Of a stretch of 63,219 nucleotides of DNA, positions 45,937 through 55,354 are shown piece after piece. The position numbers and the translations under genes were made by a program. Each line of letters opens with the position of its first letter. Position 1 is the stretch's first letter. Location: positions 1 through 63,219 of the forward strand of contig NZ_LBFC01000001.1 of the NCBI RefSeq assembly GCF_001990485.1, given 5' to 3'. Under the pieces are notes generated by a model. It did no database searches. It had not been told where the DNA came from and was given only the letters and a program-made list of their open reading frames with translations. The stretch is from Thermosipho affectus (GTDB lineage: Bacteria; Thermotogota; Thermotogae; Thermotogales; Fervidobacteriaceae).

Positions 45937-47793
45937 TTGATTAAAAAATTAAAAAACATCTCGAAACAATGTAGAGCAGATATTCTAACCATGACAACTG
46001 TTGCAGGTTCTGGACATCCAGGTGGTTCAATGTCATCAATTGACCTTTTAGTAACTTTATATTCTTTTGCAAATATCTTTCCAAATGATCCTTGGAATGA
46101 AAATCGTGACAGGATATTAGTCAGTCACGGACATATTTCACCAGCAGTTTATAGTACTTTGTCGGCATATGGTTTTATAAACAGAGATGATGTGCTATCA
46201 GGATTTAGACATCCTGGAAGTATATTTGAAGGTCACATTACACGCGGAATTCCTGGTATTGAATGGACTACTGGAAATCTCGGCCAAGGTTTATCCGCTG
46301 GAGTTGGAATGGCACTTGCAGCAAAATTAAAAAAGCAACAACATCACGTTTATGTATTAATGAGTGATGGTGAAAGTGCAAAAGGACAAGTTACTGAAGC
46401 AAGAAGAACCGCAAAAAAATACAATCTTGATAATTTAACAGTTATTATTGATTACAACGATATACAAATTAGTGGTAGAGCAAGAGATATTATGTACGTA
46501 AATATTAAAGAAGAATATGAAGCTGCTGGATGGAATGTTATAGAAATCGATGGTCATGATTTTGAGCAGATTTTATCTGCACTAAAAATAGCCAAAAATG
46601 ATAAAAATCCAACTGTTATCATTGCACACACTATTATCGGTAAAGGTGTCAGCTTTATGGAAGATACTCCAAAATATCATGGAAAACCACTTTCACTCGA
46701 TGAATATAAAAAAGCATTAAAAGAATTAGGAATATCTATTGATATCAACAAATACATTGAAATGAGAAAAAAAATAGATATTTCTGAACACAAAAAAATT
46801 TATTTAAAATACCCAATTTCAATAAATACTGGAAAACCAATAATATACAAAGAAAAAATCGATAACAGAACAGCCCTAGGTAATGCAATTGCCGATCTTG
46901 CCACTTTAAACGATAATGTAATTGCAATTGATTGTGATCTAAAATCATCCGTAAAACTTGATAAACTTGATCAAGTCAAACCGGAAAGTCTAATCGAAAT
47001 TGGCGTTCAAGAACATAACGCTGCTGCAATTGCTGGGGCATTAAGTGCAGAAGGATTCGTAACATTCTTTGCCGATTTTGGAGTGTTTGGTATTGATGAA
47101 ACCTTTAATCAACACAGATTAAACGCGATAAATAATACAAATTTAAAAGTTGTGGTAACTCACTGTGGCATTGATGTTGGAGAAGATGGAAAAACCCACC
47201 ACGCACTAAATTACATTTCTGCTCCACTATCATGGTTTGGCTTTAAAGTGATCGTTCCTGCAGACCCAAATCAAACAGACAAGGTGATTAGGTATATTGC
47301 TACCCAATATGGTAACTATGTTGTAGCAATGGGAAGAAGTAAAATTGAACCTATTACAAAATCAGACGGCTCTATCTTCTATGATGAAAACTATGAATTT
47401 GAATACGGAAAAATCGATGTGATAAGAGATGGCGAAGAAATTGTTGTTATAACATATGGATCAGTATTACCACATGCTCTAAAAGCTGTAGATGAATTAG
47501 AAAAAGAAGGAATAAAAGTTGGACTTCTAAACGTTTCATGCCCATATGATCTTGATGAAGAAATACTTTCAAGATATGCAAGAAAAAAAGTTGTTGTTTT
47601 TGAAGATCATAATATATATAACGGTCTTGGTACTTTATTGGAGTCAAAATTATTTAATCTAAAGATTATCCCCGAAAAATTTGTAAAAGTTGGAATCGAT
47701 AGATTCCCAGTTTCTGGTAATAGCAAATACCTGTTTGATATTTATGGACTTGACAGCCAAAAAATTAAAGAAACAATTAAGAACCTAATTTAA
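45937..47793 (+). CDS. tkt: Transketolase
   Basis: The 618-residue protein begins with TTG after the strong site GAGGAGGTGG. The N-terminal thiamine diphosphate domain has GSGHPGGSMSSIDLL, ISPAVYSTLSAYG, TTGNLGQGLSAGVGMAL and MSDGESAKGQ with VIIDYNDIQ. The pyrimidine domain has IEIGVQEHNAAAIAGALSAEG and FADFGVFGIDETFNQHR, and the C-terminal domain ends the chain. It transfers two-carbon units in the pentose phosphate pathway. Both halves are in one chain. Monocistronic, with a strong bidirectional terminator immediately after the stop. Confidence 0.94.
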   Translation: MIKKLKNISKQCRADILTMTTVAGSGHPGGSMSSIDLLVTLYSFANIFPNDPWNENRDRILVSHGHISPAVYSTLSAYGFINRDDVLSGFRHPGSIFEGHITRGIPGIEWTTGNLGQGLSAGVGMALAAKLKKQQHHVYVLMSDGESAKGQVTEARRTAKKYNLDNLTVIIDYNDIQISGRARDIMYVNIKEEYEAAGWNVIEIDGHDFEQILSALKIAKNDKNPTVIIAHTIIGKGVSFMEDTPKYHGKPLSLDEYKKALKELGISIDINKYIEMRKKIDISEHKKIYLKYPISINTGKPIIYKEKIDNRTALGNAIADLATLNDNVIAIDCDLKSSVKLDKLDQVKPESLIEIGVQEHNAAAIAGALSAEGFVTFFADFGVFGIDETFNQHRLNAINNTNLKVVVTHCGIDVGEDGKTHHALNYISAPLSWFGFKVIVPADPNQTDKVIRYIATQYGNYVVAMGRSKIEPITKSDGSIFYDENYEFEYGKIDVIRDGEEIVVITYGSVLPHALKAVDELEKEGIKVGLLNVSCPYDLDEEILSRYARKKVVVFEDHNIYNGLGTLLESKLFNLKIIPEKFVKVGIDRFPVSGNSKYLFDIYGLDSQKIKETIKNLI

Positions 47794-47828
47794 AAATTCC
47801 CCATCCATGTTGGATGGGGAATTTTTTT
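47792..47828. terminator. Bidirectional Rho-independent terminator
   Basis: AAAAATTCCCCATCCA (47792-47807), loop TGT, TGGATGGGGAATTTTT (47811-47826): a 16-bp perfect stem with A and T runs on both sides. It overlaps the tkt stop and ends both the rightward tkt and the leftward ahcY-rpsT operon. Confidence 0.93.
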
Positions 47829-48225
47829 ATTCTTCTTCATCATAATTCAAAAAATCTTCCAAATCTTCATCTATTGGTATTCCATCGTCTTCTTCTAAAC
47901 TATCTATCGTTCTTTCTTCAAACTCCTCATCTGACATTCCAAATGGGTTCTTTGGATCTAGCTTACCGTTGAAAATCTCAACTTTACTTTTTCCATCAAT
48001 TAAATAAGCTTTTGCATTAACTGTTCCGCTAACAGCACCTAATATTTTTTTTACTAATTCTTCATCAATATCATGATTTTCTGCACAAGTTAATATTAAT
48101 TTACCATCTTTGTACCTTATTTCTGTCTGATTTTTCCGGGCAAGTTCTTCTATTTCTTTGTTTTTCATTATCGTATTTGCTTTTATATCACTTAAGAACA
48201 TCTCTATAGTATAATGAAATGGCAT
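47827..48225 (-). CDS. Acidic protein of unknown function downstream of rpsT
   Basis: The 132-residue soluble protein is not recognised. The first 85 residues are mixed alpha/beta (TEIRYKDGKLILTCAENHDI, SGTVNAKAYLIDGKSKVEIF); the last 40 are strongly acidic (EEFEERTIDSLEEDDGIPID and onward). It has no membrane segment. It is last in the long leftward operon, 12 bases after rpsT, with a GGAGGTGTG site. A ribosome- or RNA-related role is only suggested by position. Confidence 0.75.
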   Translation of the reverse strand: MPFHYTIEMFLSDIKANTIMKNKEIEELARKNQTEIRYKDGKLILTCAENHDIDEELVKKILGAVSGTVNAKAYLIDGKSKVEIFNGKLDPKNPFGMSDEEFEERTIDSLEEDDGIPIDEDLEDFLNYDEEE

Positions 48226-48237
48226 AACACACCTCCA

Positions 48238-48516
48238 TTATTCTTTACTAGCAAAATGCTTATTAATCTTTTTCATCAATCTTGATTTTCTTCTCGACGC
48301 TTCATTCTTATGTATTGCACCAATTTTTGCAGCTTTATCTATAAAACCTTGGGCAACTTTGTATAATTTTTCTACTTCATCTCTATCTTTACCTTCATTT
48401 AATGCTTCCAAAACTTTTTTAATAGAGTTTTTCATTCTTGTTTTATATGCTTTGTTTATCAATCTATTTCTTTCTGAAACTTTAACTCTTCTCTTTGCAG
48501 ACTTTATGTTAGGCAT
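48238..48516 (-). CDS. rpsT: 30S ribosomal protein S20
   Basis: The 92-residue protein has the S20 start MPNIKSAKRRVKVSERNRL and KTRMKNSIKKVLEAL, with the conserved end IHKNEASRRKSRLMKKI. It is a primary 16S rRNA-binding protein in the body of the 30S subunit. It lies 15 bases after metK with the site GGAGGTAGAG. Confidence 0.97.
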   Translation of the reverse strand: MPNIKSAKRRVKVSERNRLINKAYKTRMKNSIKKVLEALNEGKDRDEVEKLYKVAQGFIDKAAKIGAIHKNEASRRKSRLMKKINKHFASKE

Positions 48517-48531
48517 TATCTCTACCTCCTA

Positions 48532-49719
48532 TTATAATATTTTTTTTAATTCATCAACCATATCTAATTTTTCCCAAGTAAATTCTTCAAGCTCTCTTCC
48601 AAAATGACCGTATGCAGCAGTTTTCTTGTAAATCGGTCTTAAAAGATCTAGTTTTTTAATAATTGCACCTGGCCTAAAGTCAAATAATTCAAGAACTGCT
48701 TTTAAAATTTTATCTTCCTCAATTTTAGCTGTACCAAATGTGTTTATCATTACTGAAACGGGTTTTGCTTTTCCTATTGCATATGCAACTTGAACCATAA
48801 ATTTGTCTGCCAAACCAGCTGCAACAACATTCTTTGCAACATACCTTGCGAAATAATGCGCAGATCTATCTACTTTTGTAGGATCCTTTCCACTAAATGC
48901 TCCTCCACCATGAGGAATAGAACCACCATATGTATCAACTATAATTTTTCTGCCAGTTAAACCGGTATCTGCAGATGGTCCTCCTAATACAAATCTTCCA
49001 GTTGGGTTTACAAGGATCTTCACTTTATCATCCATTAAATTTTCGGGAATAATTGGCTCAATAACATGCTTAATAAGGACATCTTTGATTTCTTCAATAG
49101 TAACATCTGGTTCATGTTGCGTTGAAATTAAAATTGTATCAACTCTAACAGGTCTATCATTCTCATCATATTCAACAGTTACCTGTGTCTTACCATCAGG
49201 CCTTAAAAACGGAACTATACCATTTTTTCTGACTTCTGAAAGTCTAATTGCAAGTTTGTGAGCTAACATTATTGGTAATGGCATTAATTCTTTCGTTTCA
49301 TTAGTTGCATAACCAAACATCATACCTTGGTCACCAGCACCAACTAATTCAAGTTCATCAGCTGCATTTAGTTCTCCTTCTTTGACCTCAAGTGCTTTAT
49401 CAACCCCAAGAGCTATATCCGGTGATTGACTATGAATAGACGAAAGTACAGCACAAGTCTCACCATCAAATCCGTACTTAGCCCTTGTATAACCAATATC
49501 CAAAATAGTCTTTCTTACTATATCTTGAATATCCACGTATGCTCTGGTAGTTACCTCACCCGAAACAATAGCAATACCTGTTGTAACTAACGTTTCCACT
49601 GCAACTCTTGACTTTGGATCTTGTTCTAACATCGCGTCCAAGATAGCATCACTGATTTGATCTGCTACCTTATCTGGATGACCTTCTGTAACGCTTTCAC
49701 TCGTAAAAAGTTTTCTCAT
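48532..49719 (-). CDS. metK: S-adenosylmethionine synthetase
   Basis: The 395-residue enzyme has [51 protein letters not shown] and GGGAFSGKD, all diagnostic of MetK. It makes SAM from methionine and ATP in the cytoplasm. It overlaps the upstream small gene by four bases and is in the same leftward operon as ahcY. No SAM riboswitch is seen in front, which fits an internal operon position. Confidence 0.97.
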   Translation of the reverse strand: MRKLFTSESVTEGHPDKVADQISDAILDAMLEQDPKSRVAVETLVTTGIAIVSGEVTTRAYVDIQDIVRKTILDIGYTRAKYGFDGETCAVLSSIHSQSPDIALGVDKALEVKEGELNAADELELVGAGDQGMMFGYATNETKELMPLPIMLAHKLAIRLSEVRKNGIVPFLRPDGKTQVTVEYDENDRPVRVDTILISTQHEPDVTIEEIKDVLIKHVIEPIIPENLMDDKVKILVNPTGRFVLGGPSADTGLTGRKIIVDTYGGSIPHGGGAFSGKDPTKVDRSAHYFARYVAKNVVAAGLADKFMVQVAYAIGKAKPVSVMINTFGTAKIEEDKILKAVLELFDFRPGAIIKKLDLLRPIYKKTAAYGHFGRELEEFTWEKLDMVDELKKIL

Positions 49720-50030
49720 CGCTCAACCTCCTTTTCATAATCTTCTTTGGAGATAAACTTTCCTCCAAATATATCAAAACTTACTGGTTTATATGCACCA
49801 GTAAATTGTGCTTTCACTTCAATCTTATTAGGACATTTTGAACCAACATATACCTTTTCTATTTTATACGCTATATTTTTATTATCATACTCTATCAAAA
49901 AATCGTATCCTTTTCTCAAATAACTTCTAAACATCTCTCCACATTTATCACATTTTATATATATAACCAATGAATCTTTATCTTTGTAAAATGGGTTTTT
50001 TGATAAATTCTTCTTTCTTTTAAAAAACAT
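49716..50030 (-). CDS. Small protein with a CxxC pair, unknown function
   Basis: The 104-residue protein has a basic N terminus ([14 protein letters not shown]), then [10 protein letters not shown] and a third cysteine in [12 protein letters not shown], which might form a metal site with another ligand. The rest is beta-rich. No known family. It sits between the M23 peptidase gene (two-base gap) and metK (four-base overlap). Its Shine-Dalgarno is weak, so it probably relies on coupling. Confidence 0.75.
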   Translation of the reverse strand: MFFKRKKNLSKNPFYKDKDSLVIYIKCDKCGEMFRSYLRKGYDFLIEYDNKNIAYKIEKVYVGSKCPNKIEVKAQFTGAYKPVSFDIFGGKFISKEDYEKEVER

Positions 50031-50032
50031 GC

Positions 50033-50998
50033 CTATCTCTCCCGTTTCAGATTAAAACTAAATTCTTTCTTTCTATTCCAAAAATCAAAAACCTCAATTC
50101 TCACCTGAAAAAAGTCTAAATTTGTATTCAAAGTTGGAAAATTATTGATTTTTATAGGTGTCCCCAAAACTTCAGGATATAACCTATAATACGTCTTATA
50201 TATATAGCCTGCTGCAATTGAATCTTTCGAGTACACTGAATATGGTTTATAAAATTCTTCCATAGGTATCTCATCAAGTAATATATCATACATTAATTTG
50301 TTTGCAAAGTAAAGCTTTATTTCTTTAAGACCAAGCATATTATTGTTAATTTTTAGAAAAGCATTCATTTCAATTTTTGGATAATCTCCTGTAAAAGTAT
50401 AAACAGAACCTCTATTATATTCTACTTTCTTACCATCTATAATCAATTCTTTCAAGATAATATCACCTTCAGGTGGAGCAATTTCAAAAAATTCCAAAGG
50501 ATCCACTAAAATAGATTCATCATGGTTCCTTATTTCAATATGACAATGTGGTTTGACTGCTTCCCCCGTTTTTCCTGAATAAGCAATAACATCTCCTTTA
50601 GAAAAACTAATTTCATTATCGGAAAATTCTATAACCACTTTTTCATTTTGAAACTCCTTAACCACGTCATCTACAATTGGCTGTAATACATAATTAAAGC
50701 TTCTCAAATGTGCATACAATGAGCGATAACCATTGGGATGTTGCAAAACAATAATGTTACCATAAATTGGATCGTTTAACTCTAACCGAACTACATACCC
50801 CTCATAAATTGCTCTAATGGGAATTCCTTCTTTAGAAAATGTACTAAAATCAATTCCTCCGTGAAAATGAGGAGAATTCCCAGTGCTTCTAAACTCTGCA
50901 AATGAAGAAGTTAAATAACTATCATCAACTGGTGGAATAAATCCCGAAAAAGACAGTACAGAAATAAAAACTATTAGTAAAAATAAATTTTTTTTCAT
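50033..50998 (-). CDS. M23-family peptidoglycan endopeptidase
   Basis: The start is ATG 50998 (321 residues), which begins a signal peptide (KKNLFLLIVFISVLSFSGF); TTG 51010 is too close to GGAGGT. The LytM/M23 zinc motifs are HFHGGIDFS (HxxxD) and VKPHCHIEIR (HxH), with SLYAHL between. The C-terminal 150 residues form an extra beta domain of unknown role. It should cleave peptidoglycan peptides in the periplasm. It starts just after hflX. Confidence 0.85.
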   Translation of the reverse strand: MKKNLFLLIVFISVLSFSGFIPPVDDSYLTSSFAEFRSTGNSPHFHGGIDFSTFSKEGIPIRAIYEGYVVRLELNDPIYGNIIVLQHPNGYRSLYAHLRSFNYVLQPIVDDVVKEFQNEKVVIEFSDNEISFSKGDVIAYSGKTGEAVKPHCHIEIRNHDESILVDPLEFFEIAPPEGDIILKELIIDGKKVEYNRGSVYTFTGDYPKIEMNAFLKINNNMLGLKEIKLYFANKLMYDILLDEIPMEEFYKPYSVYSKDSIAAGYIYKTYYRLYPEVLGTPIKINNFPTLNTNLDFFQVRIEVFDFWNRKKEFSFNLKRER

Positions 50999-51006
50999 AT
51001 CTATTG

Positions 51007-52077
51007 TCAAACCTCCTTAAAATTTATTCTATCAATCTCATACAATAACAAATCCAAATTTATCTTTTTTCTAGCTGATATAAATATAGCTTTTTTATAT
51101 TCACCCTTTAATTTTTTCAAATAATCCAAATTACAAAGATCAATTTTATTAAATACAAGAATCATTTTCTTATCTTTTATTCCGAGCTCTTCTAATGTTT
51201 CAAAAATCACCTTTATTTTATCTTTAAAGTTAATATCTGATGCATCAACAAGAATTAAAATTAAATCCGAATAAACAATCTCCTCTAAAGTTGAATGGAA
51301 TGCTTCAACAATTAATGGATGCAATTTCTTTATAAACCCCACGGTATCTGAAAATAACACATAAGCCCCAGATGGTAGCCTTACCCTTCTTGTGATAGGA
51401 GACACCGTTGAAAACATCTCATTTTTAGAGTAAAGTAAATCCTTTGATAAAGCAGAAAGCAAAGTAGTTTTTCCAGCATTAGTATACCCAACAATTGAAA
51501 TCTTAATTAAGTTTGACTTTATCCTTTTTTTTCTTTGAACATCCCTATTTTTTCTTATTTCATACAATTCTTTCTCTAAAAAAGAAACTCTCTTCTTTAA
51601 ATACCTTTTTGTATACTCCAACTTTGTCTCACCAGGTCCTCGTGTTCCAATACCACCACCAAGTCTTGAAAGTTCCTTTCCTTTTCCAACTAAATACGAC
51701 ATAAGATATTTCAACCTGGCAATTTCAACTTGTAATTTTCCTTCCTTTGTTTTAGCATGTTTTGCAAATATTTCCAATATCAGTTCCGTTCTATCATAAA
51801 CCTTGTTTTCAATTGTCCTTTCGATGTTTCTTCTTTGAATAATAGTTAAATCATCATTTATAATTAAATAATCTATATTCCCACTTTCAAATAACAAATT
51901 AAATTTCTCCAAAAAACCCCTACCAAAATAAAACCTTGCATCAGGTTTTTTTCTTTTTTGAAACACCCTATCTATTACGTTCCAACTTAAAGTTTTACAC
52001 AACGATTCTAATTCATAAAACGATTCGTCAATAAATTCACTATAAATACCAGCTATAATAACATTATTCTTCTCCAT
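51007..52077 (-). CDS. hflX: GTPase HflX
   Basis: The ATG at 52077 (356 residues) is preferred because AAAGGAAAG precedes it; ATGs at 52092 and 52107 lie deeper in hfq. The HflX N-terminal domain has PDARFYFGRGF, the glycine-rich SRLGGGIGTRGPGETKLE, and the G domain has VGYTNAGKTTLL, DTVGFIKKLHP and FNKIDL. HflX binds the 50S subunit and splits stalled ribosomes under stress. It overlaps hfq by 14 bases, the classic hfq-hflX linkage. Confidence 0.93.
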   Translation of the reverse strand: MEKNNVIIAGIYSEFIDESFYELESLCKTLSWNVIDRVFQKRKKPDARFYFGRGFLEKFNLLFESGNIDYLIINDDLTIIQRRNIERTIENKVYDRTELILEIFAKHAKTKEGKLQVEIARLKYLMSYLVGKGKELSRLGGGIGTRGPGETKLEYTKRYLKKRVSFLEKELYEIRKNRDVQRKKRIKSNLIKISIVGYTNAGKTTLLSALSKDLLYSKNEMFSTVSPITRRVRLPSGAYVLFSDTVGFIKKLHPLIVEAFHSTLEEIVYSDLILILVDASDINFKDKIKVIFETLEELGIKDKKMILVFNKIDLCNLDYLKKLKGEYKKAIFISARKKINLDLLLYEIDRINFKEV

Positions 52078-52339
52078 TACTTTCCTTTTCATTATTTTCA
52101 CTTTCATCTTGCGACTGTTTACTCGTTAATCTAACAAACGCCTCAGGCATAATAGTACTTACAGCATGTTTGTAAATTAAATTTTGCTGACTACCATTTT
52201 CCAAAAGCATGGTAAAATTATCAAATGATCGTATAATCCCCTTAGTTTGAAAACCGTTTACTAAATAAACTTTTACAGGAATTTTGCTAGTTCTTAAAAT
52301 GTTCAAAAACCTATCCTGTAAATTAAATTTCTCTGCCAT
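52064..52339 (-). CDS. hfq: RNA chaperone Hfq
   Basis: The 91-residue protein contains the Sm fold: NLQDRFLNILRTSKIPVKVY (Sm1 with Q and F), LVNGFQTKGIIRSFDNFTML and the Sm2 motif YKHAVSTIMP (variant of YKHAIST). A short acidic, Asn-rich tail follows. The hexamer pairs small RNAs with mRNAs. It overlaps hflX and follows the GerM-like gene by two bases. Confidence 0.96.
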   Translation of the reverse strand: MAEKFNLQDRFLNILRTSKIPVKVYLVNGFQTKGIIRSFDNFTMLLENGSQQNLIYKHAVSTIMPEAFVRLTSKQSQDESENNEKESNGEE

Positions 52340-52341
52340 AC

Positions 52342-52776
52342 CTATTCCCCCTTTTTAACGTATAGTTCCTTTGGAAAAGAAAAATAAACATTAACACTCT
52401 TAATAAAAATATCCGTTTGTTCTCCATCAACTAAAATATAAATTCTATCTATACCATTTATGTTCTCAAATAACGAATATAAAATCTGTAAAACTAACAT
52501 TACTTCTCTATCAATTGAATAGTTTTGTATACTTTTAGAGGACAAATCTATAATCAATGCCGTATCTACAAAATAATATGCATTCAAAATACCTTTTGGT
52601 ACAAATGTTTCGATACCATCACTAAGTTTGTATGTAGAAAGTTTCTCAAAAATTTCTTGTACAGAATTAATTTTCCCAACATCTAGGAAAATTATATCAT
52701 CATTTTTCACAAAAGCAATCTCAGAAGAAAATAAAAACAATGAAAAAAACAAAAACAATAAAATCAATTTTTTCAC
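52342..52776 (-). CDS. Secreted GerMN-domain-like protein
   Basis: The 144-residue protein has a signal peptide (KKLILLFLFFSLFLFSS) and a GerM-like domain: TALIIDLSSKS, EVMLVLQILYSLFENINGID and IYILVDGEQTDIF match the family pattern of two strands, a helix with a conserved Glu, and VxxxxdG. GerM domains occur in spore and non-spore envelope proteins with unclear function. It overlaps the upstream gene by four bases and is followed by hfq. Confidence 0.75.
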   Translation of the reverse strand: MKKLILLFLFFSLFLFSSEIAFVKNDDIIFLDVGKINSVQEIFEKLSTYKLSDGIETFVPKGILNAYYFVDTALIIDLSSKSIQNYSIDREVMLVLQILYSLFENINGIDRIYILVDGEQTDIFIKSVNVYFSFPKELYVKKGE

Positions 52777-53669
52777 ATAATTTCCTCCTCAATGAACTTT
52801 TTTATATCATTCCACGTTTCTTTGGGTGCAAATATTATTATTCCAGGCAAATCCTTTGGTAATTGTACAAAAGGTAAATAGTATATCTTAAGTTTAAATC
52901 TTTTTGAAGTCACTTTTCCTATTTTTTCTGATATAGAAAATATCTTCCAATCTTTACCATCAAAATCTGGAGAATAGTTTGGAACAAAAATTATATTTAA
53001 ATTAGAATCTTTAAACACCAACGCAAAACTCTTTGAATCATACGAATCTATCTTTTCTCCAAAAACTTTAACTATTAAATTGTCAATATTGTATTCTCTA
53101 AAAAACTGAATAATTACTCTTCCAGGGAGCTTGTTAATCTCCATCTCAAAGTTTAAATCTATCTTTTTTGAGAAAATTATAGCCCCTTTTTCAAATAATG
53201 AATCATCATAGTAAATTAACCCTTGTGAGTAAACTTTCAATAAATCTTCATTCTTCGAAATCTCTAACTTATATTCTCCATTATAATCAAACTGTATATA
53301 GCTTCTAAAATCAACAACTTTAGATATTATCATATCCGGTAAACGATAACTTTTTTCATCTTTTCTAAAAGGTATATCAAAAAACTTAAATATATCTTCA
53401 ATTGAAACCTCTTCTACTGGTTTTTCATCCAAAACTAATACATTTCTTGAAAAAGAAACGAATTTTCCTTTCCATTCAATATATTTAAACGAAGAAATGG
53501 CCCCTGTAGATGGAGATTCCACCCTTAAAAAATTTGAATAATCGTTTAACAAGGCATAAGTAGAATCAAAATCAATTTCTTCTATTTTTATAGATCTTCC
53601 ACCATAGCTTATATTAAACGCAAAGGAGATTATAGCAACAAAAACAAGCAATACAGAAAGTCTTCTCAA
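52773..53669 (-). CDS. Secreted protein of unknown function (envelope)
   Basis: The 298-residue protein has a signal peptide (RRLSVLLVFVAIISFAF) and a beta-rich body. The N-terminal part (SIKIEEIDFDSTYALLNDYS, FSRNVLVLDEKPVEEVSIED) resembles the copper-amine-oxidase N-like/AMIN region seen before amidases, but no amidase catalytic domain follows. In related genomes an N-acetylmuramoyl-alanine amidase sits beside GerM; this may be a diverged or reduced relative. It overlaps both neighbours by four bases. Confidence 0.7.
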   Translation of the reverse strand: MRRLSVLLVFVAIISFAFNISYGGRSIKIEEIDFDSTYALLNDYSNFLRVESPSTGAISSFKYIEWKGKFVSFSRNVLVLDEKPVEEVSIEDIFKFFDIPFRKDEKSYRLPDMIISKVVDFRSYIQFDYNGEYKLEISKNEDLLKVYSQGLIYYDDSLFEKGAIIFSKKIDLNFEMEINKLPGRVIIQFFREYNIDNLIVKVFGEKIDSYDSKSFALVFKDSNLNIIFVPNYSPDFDGKDWKIFSISEKIGKVTSKRFKLKIYYLPFVQLPKDLPGIIIFAPKETWNDIKKFIEEEIM

Positions 53670-55342
53670 TATTTAAAAACACTCCTTCCGATAAATTCTC
53701 TTATTAAAGATGTTCTAGGAATATCTTCAATATTTGTAATTGGGAGGAAATATTCCAAAATTTTCAATAACCTTGTTACTTCAGAATACTCTGGAACATT
53801 GTCTGGAACAACTATTAAAAGCTGCTCAGCAAAAATCTTTAATACTGAAATCTCGTATACAAGCGCACTGTTAAACATTATATCGGCATTTTCTTGGTAG
53901 GGAAAGATATTTCTATCTTCTCCTCTTCTCACACTTGGCCACATCTTCAACGTTGCTAAAGCATCATGATTTCTGAATTTACTATCTCTAACTATTCTTC
54001 TTAAAAGTCTTGTATCTGTTGTATGCAATCTATTTGTATTATCCAAATTCAACTGTGTCAATGCACTAGCATAAATTTTATACTTTAACTCCTCGGGTAT
54101 TTGTTCTGTTAATCTTGTGTTCAACCCATGTATACCTTCTACTATAATAGGTTGATCTTTTTCAATTTTCAATATTTTACCTTTTTTTCTTTTTCCCAAA
54201 GTAAAATCAAATTTTGGTATTTCAACCTCTTTACCCTCAAACAAATCCAATAAATTTTTATTAAACAAATCAATATCAATTGCCTCAAGAGCTTCAAAAT
54301 CTGGTTTTCCATTTTCATCAACTGGAGTTCTTTCCCTATCTACAAAATAATCATCCAAGGAAATAGCAACAGGTCTTAGCCCACTTGCCCTTAATTGCAC
54401 CATCAATCTTTTTGAAAAAGTTGTTTTTCCGCTAGATGAAGGCCCAGCAATCAAAATAAGCCTTACATTCTTCTTTTTCTTTATTTCTTCTGCTATAAAC
54501 GCAATTTTTTTTTCATGAAGTGCTTCTGACATTATTATCAAATCAGTAACGCTTCTCTCACCCTTTGCAATTAAATTATTTAAATCCCCCACGCTATCAA
54601 TATTCATTATCTCTAACCATTTTTTGTATTCAATGAAAACTTGGCTCAATTTAGGAAGGGGCTTAAATTCCAGTACGGGTTTTCCATTCTTAAAAACAGG
54701 CAAGACTAACACAAAACCATTCTCATACTTTAACAAATCAAAATATTTTAAAACTCCTGTAGAATAGGGCATATACCCATAAAAATAATCAAAACTATCT
54801 CCAAGTTTATAAACTTTCACAGTTTTTTTCTTACGATACCTCAACAAATTTATTTTATCGTAATATCCAAAGTTCTCAAACAATTTTAACGCTTCACTTT
54901 TCATAAACTCAAATTTCAAAAATCTTTCATCTTTTTCAATTATTTCAAGCATTTTTTCTTTCACAACCAAAATTTCATCGTCAGCTAAAACTTTTACTCT
55001 GTTATTTGCATCCTTTAATTCGCAATAAATAGACTTACCTACACTGTGAGAAACTTTTAAAAAGTATTGCGGATACATTTTTTTTAAAACAGATTTTAAT
55101 ATAAAAAGCAAACCTCTTTGATATATTCTAAATCCGTCAACAGAATTAACATCTAAAAACAAAACCTTACCAGAATAATGTAAAGGCCTAAACAATTCAA
55201 TAATTGTATTATCTATCTTCGCCGCTATTATAGGTGAATCATAATATTTTGAATAATTATCTACAAACTTTTTTAGAGTTTCACCTTTTTCAACTTCTAC
55301 AACTCTACCATCATCCAAAAATTCCAACTCTATCTTTTCCAT
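53666..55342 (-). CDS. TGS-domain uridine kinase-like nucleoside kinase
   Basis: The 558-residue protein has a TGS domain (1-65), a threonyl-tRNA-synthetase second-additional-domain-like region (about 70-180; HSVGKSIYCEL) and a uridine kinase/phosphoribulokinase domain from about 290: Walker A AGPSSSGKTT (299-308), SLDDYFVDRE, and IVEGIHGLN. It lacks synthetase catalysis. The family is common in Thermotogota and Firmicutes; it probably phosphorylates a nucleoside, with the TGS part maybe binding RNA or a ligand. It follows rng by 12 bases. Confidence 0.85.
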   Translation of the reverse strand: MEKIELEFLDDGRVVEVEKGETLKKFVDNYSKYYDSPIIAAKIDNTIIELFRPLHYSGKVLFLDVNSVDGFRIYQRGLLFILKSVLKKMYPQYFLKVSHSVGKSIYCELKDANNRVKVLADDEILVVKEKMLEIIEKDERFLKFEFMKSEALKLFENFGYYDKINLLRYRKKKTVKVYKLGDSFDYFYGYMPYSTGVLKYFDLLKYENGFVLVLPVFKNGKPVLEFKPLPKLSQVFIEYKKWLEIMNIDSVGDLNNLIAKGERSVTDLIIMSEALHEKKIAFIAEEIKKKKNVRLILIAGPSSSGKTTFSKRLMVQLRASGLRPVAISLDDYFVDRERTPVDENGKPDFEALEAIDIDLFNKNLLDLFEGKEVEIPKFDFTLGKRKKGKILKIEKDQPIIVEGIHGLNTRLTEQIPEELKYKIYASALTQLNLDNTNRLHTTDTRLLRRIVRDSKFRNHDALATLKMWPSVRRGEDRNIFPYQENADIMFNSALVYEISVLKIFAEQLLIVVPDNVPEYSEVTRLLKILEYFLPITNIEDIPRTSLIREFIGRSVFKY

Positions 55343-55354
55343 ATTTCCCCTCCT

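Noticed and set aside
49720-50030. SAM riboswitch upstream of metK
   Set aside because: metK is internal to an operon and overlapped by a coding frame; no aptamer-like structure seen.
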